From: Tissierellales bacterium
GTDB taxonomy: Bacteria > Bacillota > Clostridia > Tissierellales > Tissierellaceae
Length of the DNA: 64,000 nucleotides
Direction: 5' to 3'
Assembly: GCA_030146915.1 (NCBI GenBank)
Contig: JASLAT010000015.1
Location: 50,570 to 114,569, forward strand
Shown piece after piece: positions 35,315 to 44,442 of the stretch. The translations under genes and the position numbers were made by a program. Numbering within the stretch: the stretch's first letter is position 1; every line of letters starts with the position of its first letter. Under the pieces are notes generated by a model, which saw nothing but the letters and a program-made list of their open reading frames with translations, had not been told where the DNA came from and ran no database searches.

Positions 35315-36041
35315 TAAATATAACCTCCTCAGCCTGTAGTACAGGTCCCTCTTTACAGACTCTTTTCATACCATTTTTAGTTTCTACTGTACATCCCATA
35401 CAAGCTCCTATACCGCAAGCCATGCTATTTTCTAAGGAAACTACCAACTTAGTTTTATTATCACATAATTCTTTTAATAATTTCATCATTGGAGTAGGAC
35501 CACAAGATATTATAAGATCATAACTTTCAACTTCTAATATATCTGTAATAAAACCTTTGTGTCCTTCTGAACCATCTTCAGTAGAAAAGTATATATTATC
35601 CACAAAATCTTCAAATGACTCTAAACAATATGTCCTATTTTTAAATCCTGCATATAAATCAACTTTACCTTCCAATTTTTTTGCTAAGTATAATAAAGGT
35701 GCTATACCTATTCCACCAGCAACTAGGGCTATTTTTTTATCCTTATAATTTTTAAACCCCTCACCTAAAGGACCTAAAATATTAATTATATCTCCTGATT
35801 TCAGTGTGGATAAGATATCAGTACCTTTTCCAACCTTGGCATAAAGAAACGTAAGTTTATCTCCTTCATAATTATGAACAGATATTGGTCTAGCAAGAAA
35901 AGGATCATTAACTCCCCATGACCTTAACATGTAAAACTGGCCTGGTTTAACATACTCTTCTGACCTTACAATTAATTTAAAAATTCCTGGAGCGATTTCT
36001 TTATTTTCTAAAATTTCCTTATCTTGATAACTATCCTTCAT
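35307..36041 (-). CDS. pyrK: Dihydroorotate dehydrogenase electron-transfer subunit
   Basis: FAD and [2Fe-2S] protein that passes electrons from PyrD to NAD. It has 244 residues: ferredoxin-reductase-like FAD domain (about 1-100), NAD domain (KIALVAGGIGIAPLLYL near 104), and a C-terminal cysteine cluster CGIGACMGC with a fourth Cys 12 residues on (MKRVCKEG). It overlaps pyrF by 11 bases and pyrD by 8. Confidence 0.95.
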   Translation of the reverse strand: MKDSYQDKEILENKEIAPGIFKLIVRSEEYVKPGQFYMLRSWGVNDPFLARPISVHNYEGDKLTFLYAKVGKGTDILSTLKSGDIINILGPLGEGFKNYKDKKIALVAGGIGIAPLLYLAKKLEGKVDLYAGFKNRTYCLESFEDFVDNIYFSTEDGSEGHKGFITDILEVESYDLIISCGPTPMMKLLKELCDNKTKLVVSLENSMACGIGACMGCTVETKNGMKRVCKEGPVLQAEEVIFND

Positions 36042-36888
36042 AACCTAAATCCTCCCTCATTTTTAAAACTGCTTGCCTCGTATAATATTTAAATTTTTCA
36101 TCTCCATCTTTATAACTTTGATAGTTTTTTATAATACCTCTTGATGAGTTTATAATACCACCATTCCCATCTATAAGGTAGTCTTTAACATCCTTACCTC
36201 TTGCTCCTTGAGCACCATATCCTGGAATTAAAAAAAACATATTTTTATATCTGTTTCTAATTTCATCAATCTCATCTTGGTGTGTTCCACCAACAACAGC
36301 TCCTATAAGACTGTATCCATTTTTTCCTATATATTTTTCACCTAGCTCTTTTAACTTATCTCCTACATGATAGAAAACTTCCTTTCCATTTGACTTTAAA
36401 TATTCTATATCTTTAGCACCAGGATTAGATGTTCTCATTAATACAAAGATACCTTTTTCTCCACTCTCAAGATATTTTAAATAAGGAGTTATACTATCAA
36501 ATCCCATATATGGATTAATAGTAATAAAATCAGTTTCAAAATCACCCGTAAAATGTGCCTTAGCATACATATCAGCTGTGGCCGATATATCTCCTCTTTT
36601 TATATCTCCAATAGATAAAAGTCCCTTACTTTTTATATAAGCTAAGCTCCTACTATAGGCCTTAAGCCCTGCTACTCCATATGATTCATAGTATGCTATT
36701 TGTAGTTTATAAATTGCTACTAAATCACTAGTTGCATCTATTATTTCTTTATTAAACCTAAATATCATATCTTCTATATTTTCTTCTTCATTTTTTATAT
36801 AACTTGGAATATAATCTAAATGAGTGTCTAATCCAACACATACCTGTCCATTTTCCTCTACCTTTTTATAAAGTCTATCTATTATCAA
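36031..36888 (-). CDS. pyrF: Orotidine 5'-phosphate decarboxylase
   Basis: Decarboxylates OMP to UMP. It has 285 residues, the longer family 2 type. The catalytic segment SIGDIKRGDISATADMYAKA near 94 contains the Lys-Asp network, and NPYMGFDSITPYL and FLIPGYGAQGARGKDV near 220 are typical of this subfamily. The start is TTG at 36888 after GGAGAG. Confidence 0.94.
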   Translation of the reverse strand: MIIDRLYKKVEENGQVCVGLDTHLDYIPSYIKNEEENIEDMIFRFNKEIIDATSDLVAIYKLQIAYYESYGVAGLKAYSRSLAYIKSKGLLSIGDIKRGDISATADMYAKAHFTGDFETDFITINPYMGFDSITPYLKYLESGEKGIFVLMRTSNPGAKDIEYLKSNGKEVFYHVGDKLKELGEKYIGKNGYSLIGAVVGGTHQDEIDEIRNRYKNMFFLIPGYGAQGARGKDVKDYLIDGNGGIINSSRGIIKNYQSYKDGDEKFKYYTRQAVLKMREDLGYEG

Positions 36889-36900
36889 TTTAAACTCTCC

Positions 36901-38103
36901 CTACTCTATATTGTATTCTTTATTTAAATATTTTAGCCTTCCCTTATAAATTGTTGCCACAATATCTCCTGTAAACTCTTTTCCGTGAAATGGAGTGTTT
37001 TTTCCTTTTGATAAAAATTTTTCTCTATTAATAATAATATTTTTATTTATATCTACCAAAGTTATATCCCCTTGATAGCCAGGTTTTAACTTGCCCTTAT
37101 TAACACCCATAATCTTAGCAGGATTTGTAGACATTATACTTACTAATTTTTGTAAATTTATATGCCCATCCTTAACTAATTTTGTATAACAAATTGAAAA
37201 GGATGTTTCTATCCCACTCATTCCAGGAGCTCCTTTTTTCTTATCATCCTCAGTGTGAGGAGCATGATCAGTTGCTATTGCATCTACCGTACCATCTTTT
37301 ATTCCTTCAATAATACTAATAGCATCCTCTCTTTCTCTAATAGGTGGATTAACTCTATAGTCCAAGTTCCATAAGGCTATATGATGAGGAGTTACCTCAC
37401 ACGTTACTTTAACTCCTTTTTTCTTAGCTTGCCTAATAGATTCTATAGCTTCCTTGGTACTAACATGAGACATATGAAGTTTAGCTTCTGTAACTTCCGA
37501 TAAATATATATCTCTAAAAGTAATTATGTTTTCTGATATTCTATAATCTATAGGAGTTAGCTCCATATCTTCTGCATGAGTCATTATGGTAAAATCTCTT
37601 TCTTTAGCTTTAATCATAGCATCATACACAACTTTGTTTGATACAACACCCATTCCATCATCAGATAAAAACTTTACCTTTTCTCTATCTAGCCTATCTA
37701 TATGGTCTAAAGTTTTACCATCAAACTCATAAGTTAGAGATGCTGTTTGGTGTAAATCTATTAGATCTAGCTCTTTAGATCTATTTAGTACATAATCTAT
37801 TGTTTCCATTTTACTAGCAATAGGATTTGTATTAGCCATTGCGTTAACCCCAGTGTATCCTCCTCTTAATGCAGCTTTACTTCCAGTTTCTATATTCTCT
37901 TTATATTCCCAGCCTGGCTCACGAAAGTGTGCATGTAAATCAATAAAGGATGGCATAGCTAATAAGCCTTCTCCATTTACTACTTTACAATCTTTTACTA
38001 AATTTTCACCAATTTCATCTATTAGCCCATCTTTTATATATATATCCAATATTTCATCTAATTCTGGGTCAATAAGTCTGGCATTCTTTATCAAAATTTC
38101 CAT
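36901..38103 (-). CDS. pyrC: Dihydroorotase
   Basis: Amidohydrolase that cyclises carbamoyl aspartate. It has 400 residues, Bacillus-type. Metal ligands are visible: DLHAHFREPG near 55, the histidines in MTHAEDME near 175 and MSHVSTKEA near 228, and DAIATDHAPHTEDDK near 295. The start is ATG 38103, with AAAGGTGGAG upstream; a GTG four codons earlier lies inside that ribosome binding site. It lies between pyrI and pyrF. Confidence 0.95.
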   Translation of the reverse strand: MEILIKNARLIDPELDEILDIYIKDGLIDEIGENLVKDCKVVNGEGLLAMPSFIDLHAHFREPGWEYKENIETGSKAALRGGYTGVNAMANTNPIASKMETIDYVLNRSKELDLIDLHQTASLTYEFDGKTLDHIDRLDREKVKFLSDDGMGVVSNKVVYDAMIKAKERDFTIMTHAEDMELTPIDYRISENIITFRDIYLSEVTEAKLHMSHVSTKEAIESIRQAKKKGVKVTCEVTPHHIALWNLDYRVNPPIREREDAISIIEGIKDGTVDAIATDHAPHTEDDKKKGAPGMSGIETSFSICYTKLVKDGHINLQKLVSIMSTNPAKIMGVNKGKLKPGYQGDITLVDINKNIIINREKFLSKGKNTPFHGKEFTGDIVATIYKGRLKYLNKEYNIE

Positions 38104-38129
38104 ATAACTCTCCACCTTTCACCTAGTTC

Positions 38130-38552
38130 TTACCAAGTATATATATGATCACAATATTTACATCTATAGCTAGCATCTTCTTTATCCACTAGATAAAATT
38201 TATGGGTGATACCTTCTTCAGAAGATGTAACACATCTTGGATTGTTACATTCTATAATTCCCTCTACTTCATTTGGCAATGTAAGGTTTATTTTTTCCTT
38301 AATTTCTTCTTCCTCTATTATGTTAACTGTAATTTCTGGATCTATAAAGCCTAATGCCGCTAAATCTAAATCCATAACATTCTCTATTTTTATCATATCT
38401 TTTCTTCCACGTTTTTTACTCCTAGCATTCATTATAAGAGCTACAGTAAAATCCGCTTTATCAAGACCTAAATATTTAAAAATAAATAAACCTGCACCAG
38501 GCTTTATATGATCTATCACTATACCTTGAGATATACTATTTATATTTAACAT
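38130..38552 (-). CDS. pyrI: Aspartate carbamoyltransferase regulatory subunit
   Basis: 140 residues: an N-terminal nucleotide-binding domain (about 1-95) and a C-terminal zinc domain with four cysteines (CNNPRC near 102 and CKYC near 131). PyrI makes the catalytic subunit sensitive to nucleotides. Its ATG overlaps the pyrB stop (TAATG), so the subunits are co-translated. Bacillus lacks PyrI; many clostridia keep it. Confidence 0.94.
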   Translation of the reverse strand: MLNINSISQGIVIDHIKPGAGLFIFKYLGLDKADFTVALIMNARSKKRGRKDMIKIENVMDLDLAALGFIDPEITVNIIEEEEIKEKINLTLPNEVEGIIECNNPRCVTSSEEGITHKFYLVDKEDASYRCKYCDHIYTW

Positions 38553-39475
38553 TATTTATCCCCCAATACTTTTGCTATAAGTGCCATTCTTATATACATA
38601 CCATATTTAACTTGTTTAAAATACCAAGCACGTGGATCTTGATCAACCTCTTTAGCTATTTCATTTACTCTTGGTAAAGGGTGTAAAATAATCATATCCT
38701 CTTTTGCTGGTTTAAGCTTTTTAAGATCCAGTATGTAACTATCTTTCAGTCTAATATAATCTGCTTCGTTAAAAAATCTCTCTTTTTGTACTCTCGTCAT
38801 GTAAAGTATATCTAACTCTTCCATAACATCTTCCAATCTTTTAACTTCTTCATACTGACAGTTAGATTTTCCTAAAACTTGTGTTCTAATATACTCTGGT
38901 ACTCTCAATTCTTCAGGAGATATTAATTTAAAATTAATATTTTCATACCTACACATAGTTTTTATTAAAGAATGTACAGTTCTTCCAAATTTTAAGTCTC
39001 CACAAAAACCAATTGTTAGATCCTTAAACTCACCTTTAGCTTGTCTTATTGTTAGTAAGTCAGTTAATGTCTGTGTTGGATGTTGATGCCCGCCATCGCC
39101 TGCATTTATAACTGGTGTATCTGTATGTTCGGCAACATATTTTGGGGCCCCTTCTTTAGGGTGTCTCATAACAATTAAATCAACATACGATGATACTGTC
39201 CTTATTGTATCAGGTAAGTTTTCACCTTTAGTTACTGAGCTTGAGCCTGGTTCTGAAAAACCAACCACTTGACCACCTAATCTAAGCATTGCTGACTCAA
39301 AACTTAGCCTAGTTCTAGTACTTGGCTCATAAAAAAGAGCTCCTAAAAGTCTGCCGCGACAGGTCCCACTATAATCTTTAGGATTGTCAAGTATCTTACC
39401 GGCTAACTCTAAAAGCTCCTCTATCTCTTCTTTTGATAAATCTGTTGGATCAATAATATCTCTACCTTTTAACAT
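38552..39475 (-). CDS. pyrB: Aspartate carbamoyltransferase catalytic subunit
   Basis: First committed step of pyrimidine synthesis. It has 307 residues. The carbamoyl phosphate loop FYEPSTRTRLSFE near 49 is diagnostic; GDGGHQHPTQTLTD near 127 and HPLPRVNEI near 262 complete the active site. It is first gene of the pyr operon, preceded by AAAAAGGAGG and the PyrR attenuator. No carA or carB is present in the operon. Confidence 0.96.
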   Translation of the reverse strand: MLKGRDIIDPTDLSKEEIEELLELAGKILDNPKDYSGTCRGRLLGALFYEPSTRTRLSFESAMLRLGGQVVGFSEPGSSSVTKGENLPDTIRTVSSYVDLIVMRHPKEGAPKYVAEHTDTPVINAGDGGHQHPTQTLTDLLTIRQAKGEFKDLTIGFCGDLKFGRTVHSLIKTMCRYENINFKLISPEELRVPEYIRTQVLGKSNCQYEEVKRLEDVMEELDILYMTRVQKERFFNEADYIRLKDSYILDLKKLKPAKEDMIILHPLPRVNEIAKEVDQDPRAWYFKQVKYGMYIRMALIAKVLGDK

Positions 39476-39518
39476 AATCTTCCTCCTTTTTTGGTATGAC
39501 CTTTAAAGGAATAGTTAT

Positions 39519-39547
39519 AAAAAAAGCCTTCCTCGTTAAAGGAAGGC
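39519..39547 (-). terminator. Attenuator terminator of the pyr operon
   Basis: GCCTTCCT and AGGAAGGC pair over 8 bp (minus strand) and are followed by seven T residues, about 45 bases upstream of the pyrB start. The 5' arm can alternatively pair with AGGAAGG (39575-39581) upstream, giving an antiterminator. Confidence 0.85.
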
Positions 39548-39576
39548 ACAATTATCCTAGGTATTTTATGCTATCC

Positions 39577-39606
39577 TTCCTAGCCTCTCTGGGTTAGTTT
39601 AAAGGT
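39577..39606 (-). promoter_or_regulatory. PyrR-binding anti-antiterminator in the pyr leader
   Basis: The minus-strand RNA contains AACCCAGAGAGGCU (39582-39595), a good match to the known PyrR-binding loop (consensus around CCNGNGAGG), flanked by pairing CCTT/AAGG and CTA/TAG arms. PyrR with UMP/UTP would stabilise it, sequester the antiterminator arm and let the terminator form. pyrR itself is not in this window. Confidence 0.8.
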
Positions 39607-39680
39607 TCTCACTTCTTAGTAGGTTATCACATATAATTATAAAAATCCAGAACTAATTTATATAATTATAAAAAAAATTC

Positions 39681-39708
39681 TTGACAGTTTTGTAAACTGT
39701 GCTATACT
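39681..39708 (+). promoter_or_regulatory. Promoter of metNIQ
   Basis: TTGACA (39681-39686), a 16-base spacer and TATACT (39703-39708), upstream of the T-box leader. Confidence 0.75.
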
Positions 39709-39714
39709 TTAATT

Positions 39715-40000
39715 TAATAATATAACGGATTGATTGCATTGAAGGGAAAAGTAGATTTATGATTTCCTATACAGAGAGCTCCTGTTGCTGAGATGGAGTT
39801 AGGAATAGTTTATTGAAAATGGTCCCTGAGCATAGATATCGAGAGTTTACTTTAGATATCTACGGGTTCGCCCGTTAAAGCGATAAGGTATAAAGGATTT
39901 CCGAGTACCTGATAAGGCATAGTTTGTGAAAACTATGTGAACTAGGGTGGTAACACGTAGCTTTCGTCCCTTGCATATGCAAGAGGCGGAAGCTTTTTTT
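39715..40000 (+). promoter_or_regulatory. Methionine T-box leader of metNIQ
   Basis: The conserved T-box AGGGTGGTAACACG lies at 39944-39957 and a terminator hairpin with T6 at 39959-40000. In stem I, AGGGA pairs with TCCCT and an AGTA box lies on the left of the specifier loop. The right side reads GAAA-ATG-G, giving specifier AUG at 39819-39821. Uncharged tRNA-Met should promote readthrough into the methionine transporter. The 542-base gap between pyrB and metN is filled by this leader, its promoter and the pyr attenuator. Confidence 0.88.
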
Positions 40001-40017
40001 ATTATAAAGGAGGAAAT

Positions 40018-41022
40018 ATGATTAAAATAGAGAAGATTAATAAAACCTTTAAGTCTGATTCAAAAACTATTCATGCTTTAAATGATGTCTCTCTTAATAT
40101 AAACAAAGGAGATATCTATGGAATAATTGGTTATTCTGGAGCTGGAAAGTCTACTTTGTTGAGATGTATTAATAGGCTAGAAGAACCAGACTCAGGAAGA
40201 ATTTTTATAGAAAACTTAGAGTTAACTAAACTTAAAGATAAAGAACTAAGAGAAGCAAGAAAAGAAATCGGTATGATTTTTCAACATTTTAACCTTTTAG
40301 AACAAAAGACAGTATATGAAAATATAGCCTTCCCACTAGAGATTAATAAAACTGATAGGGGAACTATCGATAAAAGAGTTACAGACCTACTAGATTATGT
40401 ACAATTATTAGATAAAAAAGATGCATATCCAAGTCAATTGAGTGGAGGACAGAAACAAAGAGTTGCAATAGCTCGAGCTATTGCAGACAATCCAAAAATA
40501 TTATTAAGTGATGAAGGTACTTCTGCACTTGATCCTAAAACAACTGAAAACATTTTAGATCTATTAAAGAAAATAAATAACGACCTTGGTATAACTATAG
40601 TTATGGTTACTCATCAAATGGAAGTTGTTAAAGAAGTATGTAATAATGTTGCAATTATGGAAAATGGAAAGGTTATAGAAACTAATACTGTTGAGAATCT
40701 ATTTACCAATCCTAAAAGTAAGACAGCTAATTTATTTATAAACTCTCTGCAAGGTAACATACAAGATGAGATTATAGATGTTAATAATTTTTCAGGTAAA
40801 ATATTAAGATTAAGTTTTCTTGGTGAGTCTGCAAAGAAGCCTATAATTTCTGAGCTAGTTAGATTATTTAATGTTGATGTAAACATATTATCTGGAAACA
40901 TAAATAAACTACAAATGTCTAACATAGGTCACTTAATTGTTGAACTTATTGGTGACGAAACTGAAATTTATAAAGCAATCAGATATTTGGAAAATGACAA
41001 AATAATAGTGGAGGTGATCTAA
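40018..41022 (+). CDS. metN: Methionine ABC transporter ATP-binding protein
   Basis: 334 residues. Walker A GYSGAGKST near 38, signature LSGGQKQR near 141 and Walker B ILLSDEGTSALD near 161 are present, with a C-terminal NIL/ACT-like domain (about 255-334) that senses methionine in known MetN proteins. The T-box specifier AUG and the downstream metI and metQ support methionine as substrate. Its stop overlaps the metI start (TAATG). Confidence 0.95.
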   Translation: MIKIEKINKTFKSDSKTIHALNDVSLNINKGDIYGIIGYSGAGKSTLLRCINRLEEPDSGRIFIENLELTKLKDKELREARKEIGMIFQHFNLLEQKTVYENIAFPLEINKTDRGTIDKRVTDLLDYVQLLDKKDAYPSQLSGGQKQRVAIARAIADNPKILLSDEGTSALDPKTTENILDLLKKINNDLGITIVMVTHQMEVVKEVCNNVAIMENGKVIETNTVENLFTNPKSKTANLFINSLQGNIQDEIIDVNNFSGKILRLSFLGESAKKPIISELVRLFNVDVNILSGNINKLQMSNIGHLIVELIGDETEIYKAIRYLENDKIIVEVI

Positions 41023-41669
41023 TGTTAGAACTTATCTTAACACCGCTTCTAGAGACTTTATATATGGTTTTTTTATCAAGTTTATTTTCTATAATAATAG
41101 GATTTCCATTAGCTATTCTTTTAATAATTACTGAAAAGGATGGTCTAGCTGAAAAACCTTTATTAAATAATATTTTAAATAGTATTATTAATATATTAAG
41201 ATCAATACCATTTATAATTTTGATAATACTAATTTTCCCACTATCTAAACTTATTGTGGGTAAAAGTATTGGAACATCTGCAACAGTAGTTCCTTTATCA
41301 ATAGCTGCAGCACCCTTTGTAGCTCGAGTTATGGAATCTAGCTTTAAAGAAGTTGATCAAGGGGTTATTGAACTAGGATTAGCAATGGGTGCAAGTAACT
41401 TTGAAATAATATGGAAAATTTTAATACCTGAAGCTATTCCATCTATAATATCTGGCGTTACAATGACTATAATTAACCTTATAGGATACTCAGCCATGGC
41501 AGGTGCTATAGGTGGAGGTGGACTTGGGGATTTAGCTCTCCAATATGGTATTTATGACTTTCAACCTAAAATAATGTATATGGCTGTAATAGTTATAGTT
41601 TTCCTAGTTCAAACTATTCAATTTATAGGTAATAGGTTAGCTAATAAAGCTAACAAAAAAAATAATTAA
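41022..41669 (+). CDS. metI: Methionine ABC transporter permease
   Basis: 215 residues with five predicted membrane segments. The ABC permease coupling loop is seen at MESSFKEVDQGVIELGLAMGAS near 105-126, and NILRSIPFIILI is typical of MetI. It is translationally coupled to metN. Confidence 0.95.
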   Translation: MLELILTPLLETLYMVFLSSLFSIIIGFPLAILLIITEKDGLAEKPLLNNILNSIINILRSIPFIILIILIFPLSKLIVGKSIGTSATVVPLSIAAAPFVARVMESSFKEVDQGVIELGLAMGASNFEIIWKILIPEAIPSIISGVTMTIINLIGYSAMAGAIGGGGLGDLALQYGIYDFQPKIMYMAVIVIVFLVQTIQFIGNRLANKANKKNN

Positions 41670-41689
41670 ATATTTAGGAGGAGATTTAA

Positions 41690-42496
41690 ATGAAAAAAAG
41701 AAGTTTGTTTATATTAATATTATCAATCTTAGCAATATCTTTAATTGCTTGTAATTCCAATGATGAGAATAGTGATCTTAAAAAAGTTGTTATTGGTGTA
41801 TCACCATCACCACAGTCTGAAATAGTAAACTTTGTAAAAGAAGATTTAAAACAAGAAGGTATTGAGTTAGAAATAAAGGAATTTAAAGACTATATAACAC
41901 CTAATAAAGCTTTAGATTCTGGAGATATAGACTTAAACTTTTTCCAACACCAACCTTACCTTGAGGATTTTGTTGCAAAAGAAAACTTAGACCTTGTTTC
42001 TATAGGTGGAGTACACATAGAACCAATGGCCATATACTCTAATACAATTGAAGATATAAAAAATATTAAAGATGGTGCAGAAATTGCTATTCCTAATGAT
42101 GCAGTTAATGGCGGAAGATCTTTATTACTTCTTGAAAAGACAGGACTTATAACACTAGATCCAAATGCAGGTATAAAGCCAACTGTAAGAGATATCACTG
42201 TTAATAGCAAAAATCTTAAGTTTTCCACTTTAGAAGCAGCTATCTTGCCTAGGGTATTAGATGACGTTGATGCAGCTGTTATTAATGGTAATTATGCATT
42301 ACAAGCAGGCTTCAATCCTTTAAAAGATAGTATATTCATAGAAGATAAAGAAAGTCCTTATGTTAATATAATAGCTGCTAGAGCAGAAGATAAGGATAAA
42401 GAAGAATTACTAAAAGTGGTTGAATTTTTAAATACTGAAAAACTAAGAGAATTTCTTATAGAAAAATACGATGGAGCTGTTGTTCCAGCATTTTAA
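41690..42496 (+). CDS. metQ: Methionine-binding lipoprotein
   Basis: NlpA/MetQ family, 268 residues. The lipobox LIAC gives lipidation at Cys21. VVIGVSPSPQSEIVNFV opens the mature domain and DIDLNFFQHQPYLEDF and IAIPNDAVNGGRSL are family signatures. It delivers methionine to MetNI at the outer face of the membrane. Ends at a strong terminator. Confidence 0.94.
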   Translation: MKKRSLFILILSILAISLIACNSNDENSDLKKVVIGVSPSPQSEIVNFVKEDLKQEGIELEIKEFKDYITPNKALDSGDIDLNFFQHQPYLEDFVAKENLDLVSIGGVHIEPMAIYSNTIEDIKNIKDGAEIAIPNDAVNGGRSLLLLEKTGLITLDPNAGIKPTVRDITVNSKNLKFSTLEAAILPRVLDDVDAAVINGNYALQAGFNPLKDSIFIEDKESPYVNIIAARAEDKDKEELLKVVEFLNTEKLREFLIEKYDGAVVPAF

Positions 42497-42498
42497 TA

Positions 42499-42530
42499 AA
42501 AAAAAGCAAGTCATATGACTTGCTTTTTTT
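42499..42530. terminator. Bidirectional terminator between metQ and the PfpI-like gene
   Basis: A 32-base perfect palindrome (AAAAAAAGCAAGTCAT and its complement) with A and T tracts on both sides, just after the metQ stop and just before the convergent stop at 42536. Confidence 0.9.
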
Positions 42531-42535
42531 AAAGT

Positions 42536-43042
42536 TTATTTTAAATTCTCAATTATCGCCTTTAAAAAATCCGGTAAATCTTTTGGAGTTCTAGAAGTTA
42601 TAAGATTACCATCTACAACTACAGATTCATCAATATAATTAGCACCAGCATGAATTAGATCATCTTTAATAGAAAAAAATGATGTTACATTTTTAGACCT
42701 TAAATCACATGCAGATGCAAGTAGCCATGGTCCATGGCAAATTGCAGCCACTATCTTACCTTCATCATTCATTGTCTTTACAAAATTTACTGTCTCCTTA
42801 TTCCTTCTCATATAATCCGGTGAAAAACCTCCTGGAATAATCACAGCCTCATAATTATCTGGGTTAGCATTTTTTGTCGAATGAGTACTCACTTCCTGAT
42901 AACCACTTTTCCCACTATAACTTTTATTAGCTTCTGTACCTAAAAGGTCGACTTCATAACCTTCTTCTTTCAATCTTATATATGGGTAAATTAACTCTTT
43001 TTCGTCAAATTGATCTTCAATTAAAACTGCTATCTTTTTCAT
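42536..43042 (-). CDS. DJ-1/PfpI-family protein
   Basis: 168 residues. AAICHGPWLLA near 99 contains the nucleophilic Cys102 followed by His103, the PfpI/YhbO pattern; VIIPGGFSPDYMR near 67 is also conserved. Members have been described as proteases, chaperones or deglycases; the physiological role is unsettled. It is a single gene between terminators. Confidence 0.85.
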   Translation of the reverse strand: MKKIAVLIEDQFDEKELIYPYIRLKEEGYEVDLLGTEANKSYSGKSGYQEVSTHSTKNANPDNYEAVIIPGGFSPDYMRRNKETVNFVKTMNDEGKIVAAICHGPWLLASACDLRSKNVTSFFSIKDDLIHAGANYIDESVVVDGNLITSRTPKDLPDFLKAIIENLK

Positions 43043-43082
43043 ATTATCCCTCCAAGTATTATATACCCATATGTTGATAAGA

Positions 43083-43685
43083 CTATTCTAAATGAGAAAT
43101 ATCTCCTACTTTATGAACTATCCATTGATTATCCCTATATTCTAAACTTGTAATAGAGGTATTAGGAACAATAGGGTTATCCCAAATTTTATTATATTCC
43201 TCACCTTTTAAAATGGTTAAAATAGCACTGATAACTACGCCATGAGTAACTATCAAAATATTTTTATGCCCTGATTCCTTAATTTCATTTAATCCTTTTT
43301 TAACTCTTTTAAAAAATTCTGGATAAGTTTCACCTGTTTTAGTTTTATACTCTTCAGGATTATTCCAAAGATTATAAAGTTTTTCAGGATATTCTTCTGT
43401 AACTTCTTCTAAAACCCTTCCCTCTAATATTCCAAAGTCTAACTCTTGTATTTCATCTAGAACTTGTATCTTTGTGTTCATATTACCTTTTACATGTGCT
43501 GTTGTTTCTAAAGTTCTACCTAGCGGACTAGTATAGATTATATCTAAATCTAAATCCTCTAACTTTGAATTTAAAAGTTGTGCCTCTTTTATTCCTTTCT
43601 TTGTTAAAGGTGAATTTTTAGATCCTTGCATCCTTCTTTCTTTGTTCCATAATGTTTGTCCATGTCTAACAATGTATAATTTCAT
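43083..43685 (-). CDS. Histidine phosphatase family protein, possible alpha-ribazole phosphatase
   Basis: 200 residues. The phosphohistidine motif is YIVRHGQTLWN at residues 4-14, followed by TSPLGRTLETT near 54, a Glu in LDFGILEG, and VTHGVVI near 146. The fold covers phosphoglycerate mutases, CobC-type alpha-ribazole phosphatases and others, and sequence alone does not decide. It is 10 bases downstream of a PurM-like kinase gene, which favours a small-molecule phosphatase coupled to that enzyme. Confidence 0.8.
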   Translation of the reverse strand: MKLYIVRHGQTLWNKERRMQGSKNSPLTKKGIKEAQLLNSKLEDLDLDIIYTSPLGRTLETTAHVKGNMNTKIQVLDEIQELDFGILEGRVLEEVTEEYPEKLYNLWNNPEEYKTKTGETYPEFFKRVKKGLNEIKESGHKNILIVTHGVVISAILTILKGEEYNKIWDNPIVPNTSITSLEYRDNQWIVHKVGDISHLE

Positions 43686-43695
43686 GAATTTCCTC

Positions 43696-44442
43696 CTATT
43701 TAAGCCATCCTAACACATTTACTGGTATATCTATATCTTTTTTCAAACTATCTAACTTTTCATTATCTAAAGATACTATAACACAGGTTGCAGGACCTGC
43801 TGTTACATCTATATTTATATCAATATTATCTTTAAGTTCAAAATTTAAGTTATTTGTTTTTGCTAACTCTCCTAGTTCGTATCTTATTCCTTTAGATCCT
43901 ACAGGTAAAATTTCATTAATATAATCTAACTTTTTTAGCCTTAAAGTTCTTTCTATATTCATTATCGTTTTTTCTTCATCAGCTAATACCTCATCTCCTA
44001 ACTTAGGAATACCTACAACCGCAAGCAAATCACCACTATATGACCTAGGTTCTTTCCAAGTTGATAAGTCTACAATACCTATTATGGTTATTCCTAGTCC
44101 TGTTAGAGTTACTGGTATATTTTCCTCAGTGCTTCCTGTAATAAAATTTTCTGAGTCAAATTTTATAGGTTCTAATGCCTTTTCTATTCCTCTTATAATT
44201 CCTCTACCAGCTGGATCCATTTCTACAGAAAGGTTGTTTACCAAACTAATAGGTTTAGCACCATAAGATATTAACTCCATTAGAGCTACATTGGTAGTGT
44301 AATATCCTATAATTTCTGGAGTAGTTTTTACAACATCATATTCTTTATCGCCTATACCACCTGCAGAATCACAAGATATTACTAATCTTTGCTTATTATT
44401 TAAGTCTATTATACTTAAGTCTCTATGCCTAAATACCTTCAT
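43696..44442 (-). CDS. PurM/ThiL-like ATP-binding protein, possible alpha-ribazole kinase
   Basis: 248 residues resembling AIR synthase/ThiL folds: LVISCDSAGGIGDKEYD near 22, a metal/ATP-binding acidic loop, TTNVALMELISYGAKPISLV near 49, and GSTEENIPVTLTGLGITIIG near 103. The CDS-GGIG and GSTEEN patterns recall CblS-type alpha-ribazole kinases described in Listeria and Geobacillus, which phosphorylate alpha-ribazole for cobamide salvage. The adjacent histidine phosphatase could be the matching CobC-like enzyme. This is inference; thiamine-monophosphate kinase is less likely because of the short length. Confidence 0.6.
   Translation of the reverse strand: MKVFRHRDLSIIDLNNKQRLVISCDSAGGIGDKEYDVVKTTPEIIGYYTTNVALMELISYGAKPISLVNNLSVEMDPAGRGIIRGIEKALEPIKFDSENFITGSTEENIPVTLTGLGITIIGIVDLSTWKEPRSYSGDLLAVVGIPKLGDEVLADEEKTIMNIERTLRLKKLDYINEILPVGSKGIRYELGELAKTNNLNFELKDNIDINIDVTAGPATCVIVSLDNEKLDSLKKDIDIPVNVLGWLK

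Noticed and set aside
39715..40000. SAM (S-box) riboswitch upstream of metNIQ
   Set aside because: The leader has the AGGGTGGTAACACG T-box motif, an AGTA box and an AUG specifier; SAM-I core motifs are not present.
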